A stretch of 21,837 nt of DNA from Prevotellaceae bacterium UBA1743. GTDB taxonomy: Bacteria > Bacteroidota > Bacteroidia > Bacteroidales > Bacteroidaceae. The stretch lies in assembly GCA_002314945.1 (NCBI GenBank), contig DCHV01000059.1:3578-25414 (forward strand), given 5' to 3'. Both the position numbers and the translations under genes were made by a program. A model generated the notes under the pieces. It saw nothing but the letters and a program-made list of their open reading frames with translations. It was not told the DNA's origin and made no database searches. Shown piece by piece: positions 1 through 8,362 of the stretch (position 1 is its first letter; each line of letters opens with the position of its first letter).

Positions 1-3000
1 GGTAGCCTCACCCACGGCACGGTGAAGAATCTGACCGTAAAGGGAAGTATTACAACCACATTTACTGATAGTTATGCCATGGTTGGACTTATCGGTCGTG
101 CATGGGATGCCAAAGTAACCAACGTACACTCGTACCTAAACATCAACATAACGGGGTCCTATCATTACGGCGTAGGCGGCCTTACCGGTTACGCACACGA
201 TTTGACCGTGATAACCGACTGTTCTTTCAACGGTACGCTAAATGTAAACTACGATGAAAAGCATGGCGGTTTGGTCGGATTCTCATCCTATGGAACCACC
301 ATCAACGACTGTGCCTGCTACGGCCGCATTAATTTAAACCAAAGCGGCACCACCGGTGGTATTCTGGGACGCACTGACAATGCAAGTTGCGTGGTGACAA
401 ATAGTTTTGCAGCACCCGTATTCAACAAGAGCGAGGGCACACACGCCCTGATAGGCTTTATTGACAACATGGATCGTGAGAAGAGCGTGAACAACTATTG
501 GGTGGCAGGTACGGCAGCTGACGGTTGCGGCTCCGATCTAAGCACCAACTGCGTTTCTGCTGAAGAGGCCGCATCGGGCAAGGTGGCCTATGACCTAAAC
601 CAAGGCCAGGAGGACATCCACTGGTACCAAACCCTCGGCGAAGACAGCTATCCCGTTCTGGACAACAGCCACAAGAAAGTATCGCTGACCGATGAAGGCG
701 CGTATATCAACAAGGGAGCTATCGACCCCGCCGGTATCGAACCTGCTTTGGTGGATGGTGTTTATCAGATTAAGAAGGTAGAGGAATTGCTGTGGTTCGC
801 CAACGCCGTGAACAGCGGACAGAGTTTCCTGAATGCTGTGCTGACCAAGGATATCGATATGTCGGATTTCACAGGCGATTGGAACCCCATCGGTGTCTGC
901 CCCGAGCATGATTCCTTCCAGGGAACCTTCGACGGACAGGGCCATACGGTGAAGAACCTCGTGTATAACAAGAATGTGGATGGTTGGACATGCGTAGGTA
1001 TGTTCGGCTGCGTGCTGCGCGGTACGGTGAAGAACCTGATCGTGAAGGGCGACATCACTTGTGGAGGCGGTGGATGCTCGATGATCGGCACCATCGGCCG
1101 CACATGGAGCGCCAAGATCGAGAACGTGACCTCGTACCTGAACATCACGTTGGACGGAAACGGATTCTTCGGCGTGGGCGGCATCGTAGGCTATGGCCAC
1201 GATGACACCCAAATCACCGACTGTGTCTATGGCGGAACTCTGAAGGCCAACAACAGCACCGACTGCGTGGGCGGAATCATGGGTCGTGCCGCAGTAGCCA
1301 CAATCAGCAACAGCGCTAACTTAGGCGAACTCTCCTGCAAGGATGCAAACTGCATCTTAGGAGGTATTGTAGGTTGGGGCGGCGAGGCCAGCTTCAACGG
1401 ATTCATGAACTGTATGAACGTAGGTACTGTGAAGTGCAGCGCCGAGGGAAGCAACACCTATGCCTTGGCTGGTTCGCTGAGCGATGTGGTTGCCCCCAAT
1501 TGCGTAAACAACTACTGGAAGGAAGGTTCTGCCACGGCTGCCACCAACATCGAATTGGCAGGAGCCACCTTGTTCAACGGTGACCAACAGGCCAATGGTA
1601 CCGTATGTTTCGGCCTGAACCAGAATCAAGAGAGTGAACATTGGTTCCAGACATTGGGTGTGGATGCATATCCCGTTCTCGACAACACCCACGAGCGCGT
1701 AATCATGGGCGGAAACGGCGGCTACATCAACCCCGGTTCCATCAACCCCTTGGGCATTGAGCCTGAACTGGTGGATGGCGTATATCAGGTACAGACATTA
1801 GAGAACCTTATCTGGATCTCAGTAGCCGTAAACAACGGCAACGGCGGCCTCAAGGCTGTGCTGACGTCCGACATTGACATGGCTCCCTTCGACGGATGGA
1901 CTCCTATCGGCAAAGACAACGGCTGTATGTTCTCGGGACAGTTCGACGGACAAGGTCATACCATCTGCGGCTTCCACTACACATTGACCGAAGGTGAGTA
2001 CGGAGGTCTGTTCGGCGTGGCTTGCTGGGGCTCGATGAAGAACTTCACGTTGAAGGGTACCCTGACAAATGCTTGCACAACCACCGATTTCTCTTATTGT
2101 GGTGCAATTGCCCGCAGTTGGGGCGCACATATTTCAGGCGTACACTCGGAACTGAATATCACTACGAACCTGAACAATTATTGGGGCATCGGCGGTGTGG
2201 CAGGTTACATGCACGACGGTGCTACGATGAACGATTGCAGCTTCAACGGAACCATCACCACAGGCAACAACGGCAGCGCCACAGGCGGTGTGCTGGGTCG
2301 CAGCGCCAAGGGCGCGATGAACAATTGCGGTTTCTTCGGCATCATCCAGTTTGAGGGCACCGATTGCAACGCTGGTGGCATCATCGGGGAAGGTGAGGTA
2401 GGACTATTCGAAGGCATGAAGAACTGTGTGAGCGCAGGTACAATCAAATCCACCACCGACCCACAGGCAAATAACGACGGTGCCCTGGCTTCCACGATTG
2501 GCGATGCAGCCAACAGCATGAGTGAAAACAACTACTGGTTGGAAGGCACCGCAGGACGCAGCAGCAAGAACGGCATGGCAAGCGCCACACTGGTGGACGA
2601 AAAGACCATGCTAAGTGGCGAAGTGACCTACAAATTGAACCAAGGTCAAGAGACCATGCACTGGTACCAGCGTATCGGCACCGACAAGCACCCCTATCTG
2701 GATGTGGATCATGGTGTAGTACTGAAGACCGAGGAAGGCTACCAGAACGAAGGTATCAACCCCGACGGAGTAGAGCCTGAAATGGTGGATGGTGTATATC
2801 AGATTCGCAACGCAGAGAACTTGTTGTGGTTCTCACTGAACATCAACAAGAGTGCCATTGCCTCCAGTAGCAAGGCCGTGTTGGTTAAGGATATCGACCT
2901 CTCCCCCGTGGAAAGTTGGACTCCTATAGGCGTATGTCCAGAGCATGATTCCTTCTGGGGCGAGTTCGATGGACAAGGCTACAAGATCACCAACCTGAAC

Positions 3001-3755
3001 ATTGATGCCCGCTTCGGCGATTGGGCATGCGTAGGTTTATTTGGTGCGTTGGTTCACGGTACAGTGAAGAACCTCACCGTAGAAGGAAAAATAACTTGCC
3101 TGAGCGGTGGCTGCGCCATGTATGGTGTTATCGGTCGTTCATGGGATGGCAAGATTATCAACGTACACTCCTCTTTGGAAATTACTCCGCAGGAAGGCGG
3201 TTACTTCGGCGTGGGCGGTATCGTAGGTTATGCGCATGACAATACTATCATAGAAGATTGCCAATTCGATGGCACCATACACGTAAACAATGGAGATCGT
3301 TTCGGTGGCATCGTGGGTAACGCAGCGCTGGTACACACCACGAACTGCGCTAACTACGGCACAATGGAAGTTAACGATGCCGGTGCATTGGTGGGTGGTA
3401 TTTACGGATGCGCTGACAATGCCGACAATACTGTAATTCGTTGCCTCAATGCAGGTAAAATCACAGCAGAAGGTGGCTTCATCGGTTCTTTGGTTGGTCT
3501 TATCTATAGCATCTCAGCTGAATGTGGCAATAACTACTGGTTAGACAGCACCAGCAATAGAGCCGCAGGCGGTGATATGAATGCGACAAGTGCTACAGCC
3601 GAGGAAATGGCAAGCGGTGCCATCACTTACGCGCTGAATCAGGGTCAGGAGACCATGCACTGGTATCAGACCATCGGCGAAGACGCATTCCCAATGCTGG
3701 ATCAGACAAGAGGTGTCGTAGATAAAAATGGCGAAAATTACATCAACACCGCTAT
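1..3755 (+). repeat. Tandem ~1,015-bp GLUG units, four copies visible
   Basis: The phrase VDGVYQ recurs in the same frame at 751, 1771 and 2785, giving periods of 1,020 and 1,014 bp. Unit 1 (about 1-750) is cut by the window edge; units 2, 3 and 4 run about 751-1770, 1771-2784 and 2785-3755. Base 1 corresponds to 1012 of unit 2, so roughly 260 bp of unit 1 are missing, and further units may lie upstream. Copies are conserved in protein pattern but diverged at DNA level, so the amplification does not look recent. Confidence 0.85.
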
Positions 3756-3873
3756 CATGAGCGTTCGCAGCAACGAACAGGATGATAATATCTACACCCT
3801 GAGCGGTATCCGCGTGAGCAAGGCTACCAAGGGTTTGTTCATCAAGGGCGGTAAGAAATTGATAGTGAAATAA
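1..3873 (+). CDS. GLUG-repeat surface protein with T9SS-like C-terminus (5' partial)
   Basis: The reading frame is open from base 1, so the N-terminus and any signal peptide lie outside the window; the GTG at 22 is an internal codon. The visible 1,290 residues are long tandem units of about 340 residues. Each unit begins near 'VDGVYQI...LLWF', passes through a 'FDGQGHT' turn and several GLUG motifs ('GVGGIVGY', 'GGIMGR', each followed by 'I.nC...G'), and closes with 'LNQGQE..HWYQTIGEDAYPVLD'. GLUG repeats are known from bacterial surface proteins and probably form a beta-solenoid-like rod. The last 28 residues ('YTLSGIRV', then 'KGLFIKGGKKLIVK') resemble the short sorting tails of Prevotella T9SS cargo. 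The likely role is adhesin or surface-layer protein; no catalytic motif was found. It is followed by a terminator and is a paralogue of the GLUG gene at 11344-14868. Confidence 0.88.
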   Translation, partial: GSLTHGTVKNLTVKGSITTTFTDSYAMVGLIGRAWDAKVTNVHSYLNINITGSYHYGVGGLTGYAHDLTVITDCSFNGTLNVNYDEKHGGLVGFSSYGTTINDCACYGRINLNQSGTTGGILGRTDNASCVVTNSFAAPVFNKSEGTHALIGFIDNMDREKSVNNYWVAGTAADGCGSDLSTNCVSAEEAASGKVAYDLNQGQEDIHWYQTLGEDSYPVLDNSHKKVSLTDEGAYINKGAIDPAGIEPALVDGVYQIKKVEELLWFANAVNSGQSFLNAVLTKDIDMSDFTGDWNPIGVCPEHDSFQGTFDGQGHTVKNLVYNKNVDGWTCVGMFGCVLRGTVKNLIVKGDITCGGGGCSMIGTIGRTWSAKIENVTSYLNITLDGNGFFGVGGIVGYGHDDTQITDCVYGGTLKANNSTDCVGGIMGRAAVATISNSANLGELSCKDANCILGGIVGWGGEASFNGFMNCMNVGTVKCSAEGSNTYALAGSLSDVVAPNCVNNYWKEGSATAATNIELAGATLFNGDQQANGTVCFGLNQNQESEHWFQTLGVDAYPVLDNTHERVIMGGNGGYINPGSINPLGIEPELVDGVYQVQTLENLIWISVAVNNGNGGLKAVLTSDIDMAPFDGWTPIGKDNGCMFSGQFDGQGHTICGFHYTLTEGEYGGLFGVACWGSMKNFTLKGTLTNACTTTDFSYCGAIARSWGAHISGVHSELNITTNLNNYWGIGGVAGYMHDGATMNDCSFNGTITTGNNGSATGGVLGRSAKGAMNNCGFFGIIQFEGTDCNAGGIIGEGEVGLFEGMKNCVSAGTIKSTTDPQANNDGALASTIGDAANSMSENNYWLEGTAGRSSKNGMASATLVDEKTMLSGEVTYKLNQGQETMHWYQRIGTDKHPYLDVDHGVVLKTEEGYQNEGINPDGVEPEMVDGVYQIRNAENLLWFSLNINKSAIASSSKAVLVKDIDLSPVESWTPIGVCPEHDSFWGEFDGQGYKITNLNIDARFGDWACVGLFGALVHGTVKNLTVEGKITCLSGGCAMYGVIGRSWDGKIINVHSSLEITPQEGGYFGVGGIVGYAHDNTIIEDCQFDGTIHVNNGDRFGGIVGNAALVHTTNCANYGTMEVNDAGALVGGIYGCADNADNTVIRCLNAGKITAEGGFIGSLVGLIYSISAECGNNYWLDSTSNRAAGGDMNATSATAEEMASGAITYALNQGQETMHWYQTIGEDAFPMLDQTRGVVDKNGENYINTAIMSVRSNEQDDNIYTLSGIRVSKATKGLFIKGGKKLIVK

Positions 3874-3913
3874 TGAAAGTAAAAAGAATTGTTTTAAGTT
3901 AATAATCTGAACG

Positions 3914-3960
3914 ATGAGGAAGGACAACTCTGAATGTTGTTCTTCCTCATTTACCCTTTT
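3914..3960 (+). terminator. Rho-independent terminator after the first GLUG gene
   Basis: Arms at 3914-3928 and 3936-3950 pair over 15 bp with one G-U wobble around a 7-base loop. TTACCCTTTT follows. It lies 41 bp after the stop codon and upstream of the next promoter, separating the first GLUG gene from the FAS1 operon. Confidence 0.75.
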
Positions 3961-4028
3961 GGGAGAATGGGAAAAGATATAATACAGGGGAATATTTGAA
4001 AACAAGCGATTTTTAGCAAAATAAAGCG

Positions 4029-4036
4029 TATCTTTG
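4029..4036 (+). promoter_or_regulatory. Bacteroidetes -7 box for the FAS1/CotH/GLUG operon
   Basis: TATCTTTG matches the Bacteroidetes -7 consensus TAnnTTTG. No clear TTTG -33 box sits 19-21 bp upstream; that stretch is only T-rich (around 4010-4014), so the promoter may be weak or activator-dependent. Transcription from here would give a leader of roughly 70 bases before the FAS1 start at 4114. Confidence 0.6.
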
Positions 4037-4084
4037 CAACCAAATGATAGAAACGGGTCAATTTCCGAAAACAACAGATACGGC

Positions 4085-4117
4085 ATGAATAAAATTGTAG
4101 AAAACTGGAGCAAATGA
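4085..4117 (+). other. Possible 10-codon leader ORF overlapping the FAS1 start
   Basis: ATG at 4085 opens a frame reading MNKIVENWSK. Its TGA (4115-4117) overlaps the ATG of the first FAS1 gene (4114-4116) as ATGA. It lies downstream of the proposed promoter and would be transcribed. A GGAG at 4107-4110, inside this ORF, is 3 bases from the FAS1 start and may be its ribosome binding site. Translation of the leader could couple to FAS1 initiation, but so short an ORF can easily arise by chance. Confidence 0.3.
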
Positions 4118-6210
4118 GAATAGGAAGAATAAAAAAATGGTTTACTGCCATATTGGGGGGAATGATAGCTATTGGGTGTACCGAACAAATTGACACTTCA
4201 GATAGGTATGTATTTGCAGGAGAAACCATAAGCAGTTACCTATACAAGCACTCTGACTATGACGAATACGTAAAGTTACTAAAATCCATCCCTGTGAGTC
4301 CTGTGAGCAAGACAACCCTCTACCAACTGCTCACCGCCCGTGGCAACTACACCTGCTTCGCGCCCAACAACAAGGCCATATATGAATACTTGGAGAGTCT
4401 GGTGAAAGACTCCCTGATTGACACTCCTTCGTGGGACGCTTTCACCGATACGGTAAAATACGATTCCATTCGCAAGGTGATTGTTTATAATAGCCTGATA
4501 GATGCTAAGGACGACAAGGAGAACGTATATGAAGTCAGTTTCTTCCCACAGACGACCAATGCGGAATTCCCGTTGCCCAATATGAACAATCGCAAACTTT
4601 CGGTGATGTGGTGCGACGATGTACAAGGTACCATCAAGATAAACGGACGCTATGAGATAGACGAACGCAACCGCGATATACCTGCCATCAACGGGGTCGT
4701 CCATCAGATGCACCAAGTGATTGCACCCATCGATGCTACCCTGTCAGACTATCTACAGGAGACTATGGACAACCAGACAGATGGCTATTTAGTGATGGCA
4801 CGCGCCATTCAGGCTGCAGGGCTGTTGGACACGCTGAGAGCCTACCGCGACGAGGTGTACGAGATGAAAAAGCTTAAAGGGGAAATAGATTTAGTCTATG
4901 ACTCTTATTTTCAAAAATTCATGAATACCCCTGAACATCGTCTGCTTGGCTTTACTATCTTTGCGGAGACGGATGATTTCTGGCGTTCACAAGGCATCGA
5001 CCCCAAGGATCCAGACCTACTAAAAAATTTAACTCTATGGATTCTGGACAACCATCAATACTCAGAGCTGGACAATCTGCAGGCCGACGAGAATTACAAA
5101 TCGGAGAAGAACCTGCTCTACCAGTGGACAACCTACCATATCCTACCTTTCAAACTATCGGCCGGCAAACTGTCCATTCACGAAAACGAATATGGATACA
5201 ATTGGTCTGCCCCTTATAACCTAACCATCCCCGTGATGGATTACTATACGACGATGGGAAAGCCACGTCTAATGAAACTGATTGAGACGAAGGTCAGCGA
5301 CGGAGTACGCATCAACCGCTTCCCTATTACCGACAATGCGCGCAAGGGTACGGGGTTGGAAATCGCCTGCGAACCAGACAAGGTGGGAACGTTGATAGAG
5401 TGCGAAAGCCCCATGATGGTGGGAGAACAGGTGAAGAACGGCTATATATACCCGTTGAGCACACCTATCAGCTACAATGATGAAGTACGTGACAACTTGG
5501 GAAAAGAACGCATCCGTTTCGACGTAGCAAGCACCTTTCCTGAGCTGATTTCCAACGATATACGCAACCACGGATCAGCTTGTCCTGGGCAGACTATCTC
5601 CATTCCCAAAGAGACGGACTATAAGTATTTGGCTAATCTGACACAGGACGACCAGAACTGCACGACATATTGTAACCTCTATCACGCAAAGTTTACGAAT
5701 CTGAACGATGACGAAATCAAGTGTACGGGGCATTTCGACATGACTTTCAAACTGCCTCCTGTGCCGCGCAAGAGCACCTACGAGATCAGGTACAAACTAC
5801 TACCTACTTTTTTGCGCGGTATCGTGCAAGTTTATTTCGGCACTGACAGGGAAAACCTGCATACCCCCGACATCCCATTGGATATGACAAAATTTATCAG
5901 CGAATATGTCGGGTATGAACCTGACACTGGGATAGACGATTATGATGCAGATGTAGATCGTGCGCTTCGCAACCAAGGCATTATGAAAGGCTGTAAGAGT
6001 GTTGAATGCTCTGATGGTACTGAACGCACTGCATACAATCGTGACATGCGTCGTATCGTGGTCAGGGAACAGATGGATCCCGACAAGACCTACTACCTAC
6101 GATTCCGCTCGGTATTGGAAGGCGATACCAAGGAACTCTGCCTCGACTACCTGGAGTTCTGCCCCAAGGAAGTCTATGACAATCCCATGAAACCAGAAGA
6201 CATCTGGTAG
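4114..6210 (+). CDS. FAS1 (fasciclin)-domain lipoprotein, copy 1
   Basis: This is a 698-residue protein with a short basic N-terminus (MRIGRIKKW), a hydrophobic stretch and a lipobox-like AIGC ending at Cys22, so it is a predicted lipoprotein. A first FAS1 domain spans about residues 33-215. It contains the box 'NYTCFAPNNKAI' (78-89) and the later box 'INGVVHQMHQVI' (192-203), typical of FAS1 domains. A second, divergent FAS1-like region runs from about 209 to 420, with 'GFTIFAETDDFW' and 'TYHILPFKLSAGKL'. The last 160 residues look like a beta-sandwich module ('FDMTFKLPPVP' from 541) of unknown family. FAS1 domains mediate adhesion or ligand binding at cell surfaces. It is the first gene of the operon; the next gene is a close paralogue beginning 37 bp downstream. 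The ligand is unknown. Confidence 0.85.
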   Translation: MRIGRIKKWFTAILGGMIAIGCTEQIDTSDRYVFAGETISSYLYKHSDYDEYVKLLKSIPVSPVSKTTLYQLLTARGNYTCFAPNNKAIYEYLESLVKDSLIDTPSWDAFTDTVKYDSIRKVIVYNSLIDAKDDKENVYEVSFFPQTTNAEFPLPNMNNRKLSVMWCDDVQGTIKINGRYEIDERNRDIPAINGVVHQMHQVIAPIDATLSDYLQETMDNQTDGYLVMARAIQAAGLLDTLRAYRDEVYEMKKLKGEIDLVYDSYFQKFMNTPEHRLLGFTIFAETDDFWRSQGIDPKDPDLLKNLTLWILDNHQYSELDNLQADENYKSEKNLLYQWTTYHILPFKLSAGKLSIHENEYGYNWSAPYNLTIPVMDYYTTMGKPRLMKLIETKVSDGVRINRFPITDNARKGTGLEIACEPDKVGTLIECESPMMVGEQVKNGYIYPLSTPISYNDEVRDNLGKERIRFDVASTFPELISNDIRNHGSACPGQTISIPKETDYKYLANLTQDDQNCTTYCNLYHAKFTNLNDDEIKCTGHFDMTFKLPPVPRKSTYEIRYKLLPTFLRGIVQVYFGTDRENLHTPDIPLDMTKFISEYVGYEPDTGIDDYDADVDRALRNQGIMKGCKSVECSDGTERTAYNRDMRRIVVREQMDPDKTYYLRFRSVLEGDTKELCLDYLEFCPKEVYDNPMKPEDIW

Positions 6211-6247
6211 AATTTCTAAAAAGGACATCGGATACAAAACAAAAAAT

Positions 6248-8341
6248 ATGCAAAGAATACTCAAAAAATGGTTTCCTGCCATATTGGGGGGAATGATGGC
6301 TATAGGGTGTACCGAACAGATTGACACTTCGGATCGATATGTATTTAAAGGAGAGACTATAAGCAGTTACTTAAACAAACACTCGGATTATGATGAATAT
6401 GTAAAACTTCTGAAGATTGTTCCAGTGAGTGCTATAAGCAAGACGACCCTATACCAATTGCTTACTGCCCGTGGCAATTATACTTGTTTTGCCCCCTCGA
6501 ACGAGGCTATCCAGAAATACTTAGAAACACTGGTGGAAGATTCGTTGATAAGCGCCCCCTCATGGGATGCCTTCACAGACTCTGTAAAATTAGATTCTGT
6601 CCGCAAGGTGATTGTCTATAACAGTTTAATAGACGCAGGAAACGACAAGGAAAACGTATATGAGGTGAGTTTCTTCCCCCAGACTACCAATGCGGAATTT
6701 CAGTTGCCCAACATGAACAACCGCAAACTTTCGGTAATGTGGTGCGACGATGTACAAGGCACTATCAAGATAAACGGACGCTATGAAATAGACGAACGTA
6801 ACCGCGATATACCTGCCATCAACGGGGTCGTCCATCAGATGCACCAAGTAATCGCGCCAATTGACGCAACATTGTCTGACTACCTGCAGGAGACGATGGA
6901 CAACCAGACGGAAGGCTATTTAGTGATGGCACGCGCCATTCAGGCTGCAGGACTGATGGACACTCTGAGAGCCTACCGCGACGAGGTGTATGAATTGAAG
7001 AAACTGAAAGGCGAAATTGCCCAGGTATATGACTACTATGTACAGACACTAAGAGACACGCCCGAGCATCGTTTGTTAGGCTTCACCATCTTTGCTGAGA
7101 CGGATGAATACTGGCGTTCGCAGGGTATCGATCCCAAAGACCCCGACCTACTGCGGAAACTGACGCAGTGGATTTTGGATAATCACGAATATTCAGAACT
7201 GGACAACTTGCAAACTGACGAGAACTACAAATCTGAGAAAAACTTGCTCTACCAGTGGGTAACCTACCATATCCTGCCCTTCAAACTATCGGCAGGTAAA
7301 CTGGCCATCCACGAGAATGAGTTCGGATATTCTTGGTCTGCTCCCTACAACTACACCATTCCCGTAATGGATTACTACACCACAATGGGCAAGCCTCGCC
7401 TGATAAAACTGATTGAAACGAAAGTGAGTGACGGAGTGCGCATCAACCGTTTCCCCATCACCGACAACGGGCGCACTGGAACGGGACAGGAAATAGGTTG
7501 TGACCCAGACAAGGTGGGAGCGCTGATAGAACGCGAAAGCTCCATGATGGTAGGTGAGCAAGTAAAGAACGGCTATATCTACCCATTGAGCACGCCTATC
7601 AGTTACAATGATAAAGTACGTGACAACTTGGGAAAAGAACGCATCCGATTCGATGTGGCAAGCACCTTCCCCGAACTGATCTCCAACGACATCCGCAACC
7701 ACGGAACAGCCTGTCCAGGACAAACCATCGCCATGCCCAAGGACTTGGACTATAAGTATCTGGCCAACCTAACACAGGACGAGCAGAACTGCTTCACCTA
7801 CTGGAACTGCTATCATGCTGGTTTCACCAACCTAAACGATGACGAGATAAAATGTACTGGACATTTCGACATGACGTTCAAGTTGCCACCCGTACCCCGC
7901 AAAACGACCTACGAAATTCGTTACAAGGTATTAGCCACCTATCTGCGTGGTATCGTACAGGTGTATTTCGGCACAGATCCAGACAACCTCTCTACTCCCG
8001 ACATTCCACAAGACCTGACGAAATTCATCACGGAATACGAGGGCTACGAGGATGACATCGAAGACCTCGACTATAATGCAGAAGTAGATAAGACTTTGCG
8101 CAACCAAGGTATCATGAAGGGGTGCAACAGCGTAAAATGTCCTGACGGCACTGAACGTAGAGCCTACGGATACAACTCACGCCGTATTATCGTGAGGGAA
8201 CAAATGGATCCAGATAAGACCTACTACTTGCGCTTCCGTTCGGTACTGGAAGGCGACACCAAGGAACTCTACCTCGACTATCTGGAACTCTGCCCCAAGG
8301 AGGTCTATGATAATCCCATGAAACCAGAAGACATCTGGTAA
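6248..8341 (+). CDS. FAS1 (fasciclin)-domain lipoprotein, copy 2
   Basis: This 697-residue protein aligns end to end with the preceding gene and has the same layout. It has a basic start (MQRILKKW), a lipobox AIGC with Cys21, FAS1 boxes 'NYTCFAPSNEAI' and 'INGVVHQMHQVI', a second divergent FAS1-like region, and the same C-terminal module. Both copies end in 'PKEVYDNPMKPEDIW'. Differences are scattered substitutions (for example around the linker after 'ELKKLKGEI' and near 'EYEGYEDDIEDLDY'), with no frameshift, so both copies look functional. The 37-bp gap upstream and 21-bp gap downstream support co-transcription. The likely role is an outer-membrane-anchored surface protein that binds a ligand or partner. 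Keeping two full copies suggests different partners or phase-specific use, but this is inferred. Confidence 0.85.
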   Translation: MQRILKKWFPAILGGMMAIGCTEQIDTSDRYVFKGETISSYLNKHSDYDEYVKLLKIVPVSAISKTTLYQLLTARGNYTCFAPSNEAIQKYLETLVEDSLISAPSWDAFTDSVKLDSVRKVIVYNSLIDAGNDKENVYEVSFFPQTTNAEFQLPNMNNRKLSVMWCDDVQGTIKINGRYEIDERNRDIPAINGVVHQMHQVIAPIDATLSDYLQETMDNQTEGYLVMARAIQAAGLMDTLRAYRDEVYELKKLKGEIAQVYDYYVQTLRDTPEHRLLGFTIFAETDEYWRSQGIDPKDPDLLRKLTQWILDNHEYSELDNLQTDENYKSEKNLLYQWVTYHILPFKLSAGKLAIHENEFGYSWSAPYNYTIPVMDYYTTMGKPRLIKLIETKVSDGVRINRFPITDNGRTGTGQEIGCDPDKVGALIERESSMMVGEQVKNGYIYPLSTPISYNDKVRDNLGKERIRFDVASTFPELISNDIRNHGTACPGQTIAMPKDLDYKYLANLTQDEQNCFTYWNCYHAGFTNLNDDEIKCTGHFDMTFKLPPVPRKTTYEIRYKVLATYLRGIVQVYFGTDPDNLSTPDIPQDLTKFITEYEGYEDDIEDLDYNAEVDKTLRNQGIMKGCNSVKCPDGTERRAYGYNSRRIIVREQMDPDKTYYLRFRSVLEGDTKELYLDYLELCPKEVYDNPMKPEDIW

Positions 8342-8362
8342 AGACCACAAAAAAAAGAAATC

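Larger units (their letters stand above)
4114..8341 (+). repeat. Tandem duplication of a FAS1 lipoprotein gene
   Basis: The two genes are direct repeats about 2.13 kb apart. Some stretches are identical at DNA level: 50 bp at 4669-4718 and 6800-6849, and 38 bp at 4783-4820 and 6914-6951. Flanking segments carry many synonymous changes. The first bases of both genes also share a common stretch around TGCCATATTGGGGGGAATGA. Confidence 0.85.

Noticed and set aside
595..2531. Several minus-strand and offset open frames within the first GLUG gene
   Set aside because: They overlap the strongly patterned GLUG frame and mirror its repeats; none has a start context or domain.
1..3755. Regular repeats considered as a CRISPR array or minisatellite
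   Set aside because: The period is about 1 kb, in frame, and encodes conserved GLUG units with diverged DNA, so it is a protein repeat.
3874..4113. Searched for a tRNA, small RNA or riboswitch in the spacer
   Set aside because: Only a terminator hairpin, a -7 box and a very short leader ORF are visible; no cloverleaf or known aptamer pattern was found.
3541..4188. Minus-strand open frame of 215 codons spanning the end of the first GLUG gene and the spacer
   Set aside because: It crosses the terminator hairpin and the FAS1 promoter. Its product is low-complexity, Phe/Ser/Leu-rich with no motif, and it begins inside the FAS1 gene on the opposite strand.
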